Assembly: GCF_050176255.1 (NCBI RefSeq)
Contig: NZ_JBFXIE010000003.1
Length of the DNA stretch: 64,000 nt
Direction: 5' to 3' (one strand)
Source: JBFXIE01 sp050176255
GTDB taxonomy: Bacteria; Pseudomonadota; Gammaproteobacteria; Burkholderiales; Burkholderiaceae_C
The position numbers were made by a program, and so were the translations under genes. This document shows positions 58,891-64,000 of this stretch, piece after piece. The notes below the pieces were generated by a model. The model had not been told where the DNA came from. It was given only the letters and a program-made list of their open reading frames with translations, and did no database searches. Within the stretch, counting starts at the first letter, position 1. Each line of letters opens with the position of its first letter.

Positions 58891-59607
58891 ATGACGACGA
58901 TTAATTGCAACCTCCAGCAGGTGCGGGCGCGCATCGCGCAGGCCTGCGCCGCCGCCGGCCGGCCGGCCGATGCCGTGGCCTTGCTGGCCGTATCCAAGAC
59001 TTTCGGCCCCGAAGCGGTGCGTGAGGCAGCGCTGGCAGGCCAGCGCTGCTTTGGCGAAAACTACATCCAGGAGGCCGTCGAAAAAATGGCTCTGGTGGAC
59101 GCGCTGGGCGTGCCGGCGCCGCTTGAGTGGCACTGCATTGGCCCGGTGCAAAGCAACAAGACACGGCTGGTGGCCGAGCATTTCGATTGGGTGCACACGC
59201 TGGACCGGATCAAGACGGCGCAGCGCCTGTCGGACCAGCGCCCCGAGCACCTGCCGCCGCTGCAGGTGTGCATCCAGGTGAACGTGGACGGCGGCGCCAC
59301 CAAGGGCGGCGTGCCGCCTGACGAAGCCCTGAAACTGGCCCGCACCGTCGCCCTGCTGCCACGGCTGCGATTGCGCGGCGTCATGAGCATCCCGGACGAG
59401 GCGCCCGATGCGCAGACCCAGTGGGCCGTGCTGCAGCGTGTGCGCCAGGTGTTTGACCTGCTGCGCACGCAGGGCGGCCCGGGGTTCGAGGACTTCGACA
59501 CGCTGTCGCTGGGCATGACCGGCGATCTGGAGGCCGCCATCCGCGCCGGCAGCACCATGGTGCGCGTGGGCAGCGGCATCTTCGGCGCGCGCCACTATCC
59601 GGCCTGA
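58891..59607 (+). CDS. YggS-family PLP homeostasis protein
   Basis: A 238-residue PLP-binding protein (PLPBP/YggS) that buffers pyridoxal 5'-phosphate and affects amino-acid balance. The PLP-binding Lys is in LLAVSKTFGPEAV. The conserved FGENYIQEAVEK, HCIGPVQSNK, GVMSIPDEAP and LSLGMTGDLEAAI segments are present. The pilT-yggS divergent arrangement is common in proteobacteria. The chosen ATG at 58891 gives the usual N-terminus. Confidence 0.95.
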   Translation: MTTINCNLQQVRARIAQACAAAGRPADAVALLAVSKTFGPEAVREAALAGQRCFGENYIQEAVEKMALVDALGVPAPLEWHCIGPVQSNKTRLVAEHFDWVHTLDRIKTAQRLSDQRPEHLPPLQVCIQVNVDGGATKGGVPPDEALKLARTVALLPRLRLRGVMSIPDEAPDAQTQWAVLQRVRQVFDLLRTQGGPGFEDFDTLSLGMTGDLEAAIRAGSTMVRVGSGIFGARHYPA

Positions 59608-59648
59608 TAAGCTGGCCATCACAACAATGCACTGAAGGAGATTGCCCC

Positions 59649-60785
59649 ATGCCCGGCTTGCTGCCCGAGATCGACCCCGATGGCCTGCTTGAATTTTCGG
59701 TGGTTTATACCGACCGCGCGCTCAACCACATGTCTCGCCGCTTCACCGGCGTGATGCAGGACATTCTGGGCACGCTCAAAGAGGTCTATCACGCCCGCAC
59801 CGCCGTGCTGGTGCCCGGCAGCGGCACCTTCGGCATGGAGGCCGTGGCGCGCCAGTTTGCCAACCGCGAGAAGGTGCTCATTGTGCGCAACGGCTGGTTC
59901 AGCTACCGCTGGAGCCAGATCTTCGACGCCGGCGCACTGGGCGGCGGCGCGGTGGTCTGCCAGGCGCGCCCGCAGGGCGACGGCCCGCAGGCGCCCTGGG
60001 CGCCGTGCCCCGCAAACGAAGTGGCCGCCGCCATCCGCGCCGAGCGCCCCAAGGTGGTCTTTGCGCCGCATGTCGAGACGGCCAGCGGCGTCATGCTGCC
60101 GGGCGACTACATCCGCACCGTGAGCGATGCCGCGCACGAGGTGGGCGCCCTGTTCGTGCTGGACTGCGTAGCCTCCGGCGCCATGTGGGTGGACATGGAA
60201 AAGACGGGCGTGGATGTGCTGATTTCCGCGCCGCAAAAGGGCTGGAGCAGCACGCCTTGCTGCGCCATGGTGATGCTGTCGCAGCGCGCCCGCGAGGCCA
60301 TCGAGCACACGCAAAGCTCCAGCTTCGCGTGCGACCTGAAAAAATGGATGCAAATCGCCGAGGGCTACGAAAAAGGCCAGCACGCCTACCACACCACCAT
60401 GCCCACCGACGCGCTGGTGCAATTGCGCGATGTGATGCAGGAGATGCGCGGCTACGGCTTCGACAAGCTGCGTGACGAGCAGCTCGCGCTGGGCGGGCGG
60501 GTGCGAGCGCTGCTCGCGGCGCGCGGCTTTCCCAGCGTGGCGGCGCCGGGCTTTGAGGCGCCGGGCGTGGTGGTGAGCTACACCACGGACGCCGGCATCC
60601 AGAGCGGCAAGAAATTCATCGAGGCCGGCCTGCAGACGGCCTCCGGGGTGCCGCTGCAATGCGGCGAGGGGCCTGACTTCCAGACCTTCCGCATCGGCCT
60701 GTTCGGCCTGGACAAGTGGCACCACCTGGAGCGCACCGTGGCCCACCTGACGGCTGCGCTGGACCGGGTGGCGCCGGCGCGCTGA
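59649..60785 (+). CDS. Class V aminotransferase (alanine/serine-glyoxylate type)
   Basis: A 378-residue PLP-dependent fold I aminotransferase of class V. The substrate region is VPGSGTFGMEAVARQF, the PLP Asp lies in LFVLDCVASGAMWVD, and the Schiff-base Lys is in SAPQKGWSSTPCCAMVML. A typical C-terminal small domain follows. Relatives include serine-pyruvate and alanine-glyoxylate aminotransferases. The exact amino donor is unclear. AAGGAG lies ahead of the ATG. It follows yggS by 41 bp and may share its transcript. Confidence 0.88.
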   Translation: MPGLLPEIDPDGLLEFSVVYTDRALNHMSRRFTGVMQDILGTLKEVYHARTAVLVPGSGTFGMEAVARQFANREKVLIVRNGWFSYRWSQIFDAGALGGGAVVCQARPQGDGPQAPWAPCPANEVAAAIRAERPKVVFAPHVETASGVMLPGDYIRTVSDAAHEVGALFVLDCVASGAMWVDMEKTGVDVLISAPQKGWSSTPCCAMVMLSQRAREAIEHTQSSSFACDLKKWMQIAEGYEKGQHAYHTTMPTDALVQLRDVMQEMRGYGFDKLRDEQLALGGRVRALLAARGFPSVAAPGFEAPGVVVSYTTDAGIQSGKKFIEAGLQTASGVPLQCGEGPDFQTFRIGLFGLDKWHHLERTVAHLTAALDRVAPAR

Positions 60786-60857
60786 CCTGCGCGCCTGCTG
60801 CGCGAAAGCGCCCGCCTCCTACAGCGCCGCAGTGGACTGGCGCTGCGCCGCGCGGCT

Positions 60858-62240
60858 ATGCTTGGCTGCATGCAAGCCACTCCCCCGCAGCCGGGCGCGC
60901 AGGGCGCTACGCCGGCTGAAGCTGCCGTGCCCACTGCAACCACAGCGCCCGACGCACTCTTGGACCGTGCCGGCCAGCTGGCCCGCGCCAAGCGCCAGGC
61001 CACCGGCCTGCTGCTGGCGGTGGTGCTGGTCTTTGCCCTGACCCATTTTTTTGAACCCGGCCTGGGCGTGCGCTGCGTGCGTGCCGTGGCCGAAGCCGCC
61101 ATGGTGGGCGCGCTGGCCGACTGGTTTGCGGTGTCGGCGCTGTTTCGGCGCATACCGCTGCCGCTGCTGCAGCGCCACACCGACATCATTGCCCGCAACA
61201 AAGACCGCATCGGCGGCAACCTGGCGCTGTTCGTGCGCGACAAGTTTCTGGACGCGCCCTCGCTGGTGATCATGATCCGCCGCCACGACCCGGCCGGCAT
61301 GCTGGCGCAGTGGCTCACCGCGCCCGCCAACGCGGGGCTGCTGGGGCGCCAGGTGGCGCGGCTGGCGCTCACGGCGCTGGACACGGTGGAGGACGCCCGC
61401 ATCCAGGCTTTTTTGAGCCACGCCGCGCGCACCCTGCTGGGGCGCATCGACCTGTCGCGCTCCATGGCGTCGGCGCTGGGCGCGCTCACCCACGAGGGGC
61501 GCCACCAGGCGCTGCTGGACGACCTTCTGGAGCGCCTGGGCGACATGGTGCGCGCGCAGGACACGCGTGACTTTGTTGCCGACACGCTGGTGCAATGGAT
61601 CAGGCGCGAGCACCCGCTCAAACGCCGGGTGCTGCCCACCGAATGGCTCTCGGGCAAGGGCGCGCAGGCCATCACGCATGCGGTGGACACGCTGCTCAAG
61701 GCCGTCGCCGAAGACCCGCAGCACGAGCTGCGCCAGGCGCTGGACGGCGCGCTGCAGCGCCTGATCGAGCGCCTGCAGACCGACCCCGACTGGGCGCGCC
61801 GCGGCGAGGAGGTGCGCAGCTACCTGCAAAACGACGAGGTGCTGGGCCGCTATGTGCGCGAGCTGTGGGCCGACACCCGCGGCAAGCTGCGCGCCGACCT
61901 GGCCAACGAAGACTCGCAGCTGTCGCGCCGCGTGGCCGCTCTGGGCCAGTGGCTGGGCCTGTCGCTGGCGGGCGACGCCGCGCTGCGCGTGCGCCTGAAC
62001 GTGCGCCTGGAGCTGTGGGCAGCCACCTTCGCGCCCGACGTGGCGCAGTCCGTGGCCGAGCACATCCGCGCCACGGTGCAGCGCTGGGACGCGCAGGAGA
62101 TGGCGCGGCTGGTGGAGCTGCACATCGGCAGCGACCTGCAGTACATCCGCATCAACGGCACGGTGGTGGGCGGCAGCATCGGGCTGCTGCTGTTTGCGGT
62201 GTCCAACGCCGGCGCGCTGTGGGCGCTGGCGGCGGGGTGA
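60858..62240 (+). CDS. DUF445 (YjiN-like) inner-membrane protein
   Basis: A 460-residue protein of the DUF445 family. The N-terminal helix is TGLLLAVVLVFALTHFF, followed by the signature VRAVAEAAMVGALADWFAVSALFRRIPLPLLQRHT. Long amphipathic helical repeats span the middle, and a C-terminal membrane helix (VVGGSIGLLLFAVSNAGALWAL) closes the chain. Function is unknown in the family. The start at 60858 gives a 35-residue Pro/Ala-rich leader before conserved sequence. An ATG at 60870 (MQATPP) is an alternative. Confidence 0.85.
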   Translation: MLGCMQATPPQPGAQGATPAEAAVPTATTAPDALLDRAGQLARAKRQATGLLLAVVLVFALTHFFEPGLGVRCVRAVAEAAMVGALADWFAVSALFRRIPLPLLQRHTDIIARNKDRIGGNLALFVRDKFLDAPSLVIMIRRHDPAGMLAQWLTAPANAGLLGRQVARLALTALDTVEDARIQAFLSHAARTLLGRIDLSRSMASALGALTHEGRHQALLDDLLERLGDMVRAQDTRDFVADTLVQWIRREHPLKRRVLPTEWLSGKGAQAITHAVDTLLKAVAEDPQHELRQALDGALQRLIERLQTDPDWARRGEEVRSYLQNDEVLGRYVRELWADTRGKLRADLANEDSQLSRRVAALGQWLGLSLAGDAALRVRLNVRLELWAATFAPDVAQSVAEHIRATVQRWDAQEMARLVELHIGSDLQYIRINGTVVGGSIGLLLFAVSNAGALWALAAG

Positions 62241-62283
62241 TTGAGCGTGAGCGTTTTTTTCCGTGCGCGCGTTTTTGCTTCTG

Positions 62284-62332
62284 AATTAATAGCTGTCAGC
62301 GCTTGTTGAACAACGGCAGAAAGCCAAAAACC
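62284..62332. repeat. Dispersed core repeat copy E
   Basis: AATTAATAGCTGTCAGCGCTTG followed by a partly degenerate second half ending in AAAGCCAAAAA. It lies between the convergent DUF445 and glcB genes, as copies A and D do between other convergent pairs. Confidence 0.65.
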
Positions 62333-62351
62333 ATCATCCCCGCGCAGGTCG

Positions 62352-64000
62352 TCAACCGGCGCCCTGGGCCGCCTTGACCTTCAGGCGCCAGGCGTGCAGC
62401 AGCGGCTCGGTGTAGCCGCTGGGCTGCTCCTTGCCCTTGAACACCAGATCCAGCGCCGCCTGGTAGGCCATGCTGGTGTCAAAGTGTCCGGCCATCGGCT
62501 GGTACAGCGCGTCGCCTGCGTTTTGCTGATCCACCTTGGCGGCCATGCGCTCGAAGGTGGCGCGCACCTGCTGCTCGGTGACGATGCCGTGGTGCAGCCA
62601 GTTGGCCACGTGCTGGCTGCTGATGCGCAGCGTGGCGCGGTCTTCCATCAGGCCGATGTCGTTGATGTCGGGCACCTTGGAGCAGCCCACGCCCTGGTCC
62701 ACCCAGCGCACCACGTAGCCCAGGATGCCCTGGATGTTGTTGTCCAGCTCTTGCTGCTTCTCGGCGTCGGTCCAGTTCGGGTTGCTGCTGACGGGCACGG
62801 TGAGCAGGCCGGTCAGCAGGTTGTCGCGTTCGGCCTCAAAGTCCACCTTGAGTAGCTCGGCCTGCACGGCGGCCACGTTGACCTGGTGGTAGTGCAGCGC
62901 ATGCAGCGTGGCGCCCGTGGGGTTGGGCACCCAGGCGGTGTTGGCGCCGGCCCTGGGGTGCGCGATTTTTTGCTCCAGCATGGCCTTCATCAGGTCGGGC
63001 GCCGCCCACATGCCCTTGCCGATCTGCGCGCGGCCGGCCAGGCCCATGGACAGGCCCACCAGCACGTTGCTGCGCTCGTAGGCGGCAATCCAGGCGCTGG
63101 TCTTCATGTCGCCCTTGCGGATCATGGGGCCGGCCAGCATGGCGGTGTGCATCTCGTCGCCGGTGCGATCCAGAAAGCCGGTGTTGATGAAGGCCACGCG
63201 CGCCGGTGCCGCGGCAATGCAGGCCTTCAGGTTGACGCTGGTGCGGCGCTCCTCGTCCATGATGCCCAGCTTGACGGTGTGGGCGGGCAGGCCCAGCACC
63301 TGCTCCACGCGGCCGAACAGCTCGTTGGCAAAGGCCACTTCGGCCGGGCCGTGCATCTTGGGCTTGACGATGTACACGCTGCCCGTGCGGCTGTTGCGCA
63401 GCCCGCCCGCGCCATGCCCGCGCAGGTCGTGGATGGCGATGGCCGTGGTGACCATGGCATCCATGATGCCCTCGGGGATTTCGCGCTGCTGGCCCTGCGC
63501 GTCGGTCCAGAGGATGGCCGGGTTGGTCATCAGGTGGCCCACGTTGCGCACAAACATCAGGCTGCGGCCGTGCAGGCGCACCTCGCCCGTGCCGCTGGCG
63601 GCGGTGTAGATGCGGTCGGGGTTCAGGCCGCGCGTGACCTGCCTGCCGCCCTTGTCGAAGGTGTCGGTCAGCGTGCCCTTGAGGATGCCCAGCCAGTTGC
63701 TGTAGCCCAGCACCTTGTCCTCGGCATCGACGGCGGCCACGGAGTCTTCCAGGTCCAGGATGGTGGACAGCGCTGCCTCGATCACCACGTCGGACACGCC
63801 GGCGGCGTCGCTCTTGCCGATGGGGGTGCTGCGGTCGATGCGGATGTCGATGTGCAGGCCGTTGTTGACCAGCAGCACCGACGACGGCGCGGCCGCGTCG
63901 CCCTGCCAGCCGACAAACTGGGCGGCATTCTTCAGGCCTGTGGTGGTGCCGCTTTTCAGCGTCACCGCAAGCTGGCCACCTTGCACGCAGTAGCCTGCCG
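62352..64000 (-). CDS. glcB: Malate synthase G (5' end outside window)
   Basis: The C-terminal 549 residues of malate synthase G, which condenses glyoxylate with acetyl-CoA in the glyoxylate cycle. The frame is open to the window edge. Recognisable family segments are ILDLEDSVAAVDAEDK, MFVRNVGHLMTNPAI, VKPKMHGPAEVAFA, GIMDEERRTSVNLKACI (catalytic region), FINTGFLDRTGDEMHT and GRAQIGKGMWAAPD. About 170-180 N-terminal residues are missing relative to the usual length of about 720. It converges on the DUF445 gene, with repeat E between. Confidence 0.96.
   Translation of the reverse strand, partial: AGYCVQGGQLAVTLKSGTTTGLKNAAQFVGWQGDAAAPSSVLLVNNGLHIDIRIDRSTPIGKSDAAGVSDVVIEAALSTILDLEDSVAAVDAEDKVLGYSNWLGILKGTLTDTFDKGGRQVTRGLNPDRIYTAASGTGEVRLHGRSLMFVRNVGHLMTNPAILWTDAQGQQREIPEGIMDAMVTTAIAIHDLRGHGAGGLRNSRTGSVYIVKPKMHGPAEVAFANELFGRVEQVLGLPAHTVKLGIMDEERRTSVNLKACIAAAPARVAFINTGFLDRTGDEMHTAMLAGPMIRKGDMKTSAWIAAYERSNVLVGLSMGLAGRAQIGKGMWAAPDLMKAMLEQKIAHPRAGANTAWVPNPTGATLHALHYHQVNVAAVQAELLKVDFEAERDNLLTGLLTVPVSSNPNWTDAEKQQELDNNIQGILGYVVRWVDQGVGCSKVPDINDIGLMEDRATLRISSQHVANWLHHGIVTEQQVRATFERMAAKVDQQNAGDALYQPMAGHFDTSMAYQAALDLVFKGKEQPSGYTEPLLHAWRLKVKAAQGAG

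Overview
The window is high-GC proteobacterial chromosome, most likely from a Burkholderiales species of the Comamonadaceae type (Acidovorax, Comamonas, Alicycliphilus or a relative). The support is the gene order pilR-pilS-ccsA-ffh, rsmI/yraN/diaA/dolP and pilT/pilU, the very GC-rich third codon positions, and a dispersed repeat of the ATAGCTG..AGCGCTTG type that I recall as common in that family. I have not confirmed the taxon by any search.

Core left part (1-13815): the PilS/PilR two-component pair of type IV pili; a small CxxC protein; a CcsA/HemX-like membrane protein; a 267-bp element with perfect 32-bp terminal inverted repeats; ffh; miaB; a small exported protein; tRNA-Met with encoded CCA; a crotonase-family hydratase; an M61 PDZ peptidase; dsbC; a UbiH-like FAD monooxygenase; and ychF.

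Island (about 13816-41996, 28 kb): the 3' end of ychF (codons for NFLFNV-stop) recurs at the far end as DFLFNV-stop, giving a 20-bp direct repeat (18/20 identical) that I read as attL and attR. A P4-type tyrosine recombinase sits just inside the left end and an AlpA-like protein just inside the right end. The left half is defence cargo. It holds two unknown genes, an AAA ATPase plus subtilisin-like protease pair matching the known anti-phage system ietAS, and an opposed seven-gene translationally coupled operon. That operon encodes a serine recombinase, a DNA methyltransferase with an apparently dead nuclease domain, an unknown protein, an SF2 helicase, a GIY-YIG nuclease, a GNAT-like membrane-anchored protein and an Abi_C-like protein. 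The right half looks like an integrated mobilisable plasmid: MobA/MobL relaxase, TraD-like protein, a DotA/TraY-family channel protein with small partners, an M23 peptidase, a KfrA-like regulator with a palindromic operator, an iteron/DnaA-box origin and a TrfA-type initiator. No T4SS ATPase or coupling protein is present, so the element is probably mobilisable rather than self-transmissible.

Core right part (41997-64000): a sugar-nucleotide and lipid-linked sugar module (UDP-glucose dehydrogenase, epimerase, GT39 and GT2 glycosyltransferases, YbhN-like flippase/synthase domain protein); an unusual four-gene chemosensory relay (CheA-like kinase, MCP-like fragment, CheX-like protein, CheY-like regulator); rsmI diverging from yraN-diaA-dolP; a 3-hydroxyisobutyrate-dehydrogenase-like enzyme; pilU, a cNMP-binding protein and pilT; a YggS-like PLP protein; a class V aminotransferase; a DUF445 membrane protein; and the 3' part of glcB (malate synthase G).

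Most interesting for follow-up: the coupled methyltransferase/helicase/GIY-YIG/GNAT/Abi operon headed by a recombinase; an in-phase 11-bp tandem array beside the relaxase gene; the TraY-carrying mobilisable island with its own plasmid origin; and the inverted-repeat element between ccsA and ffh.
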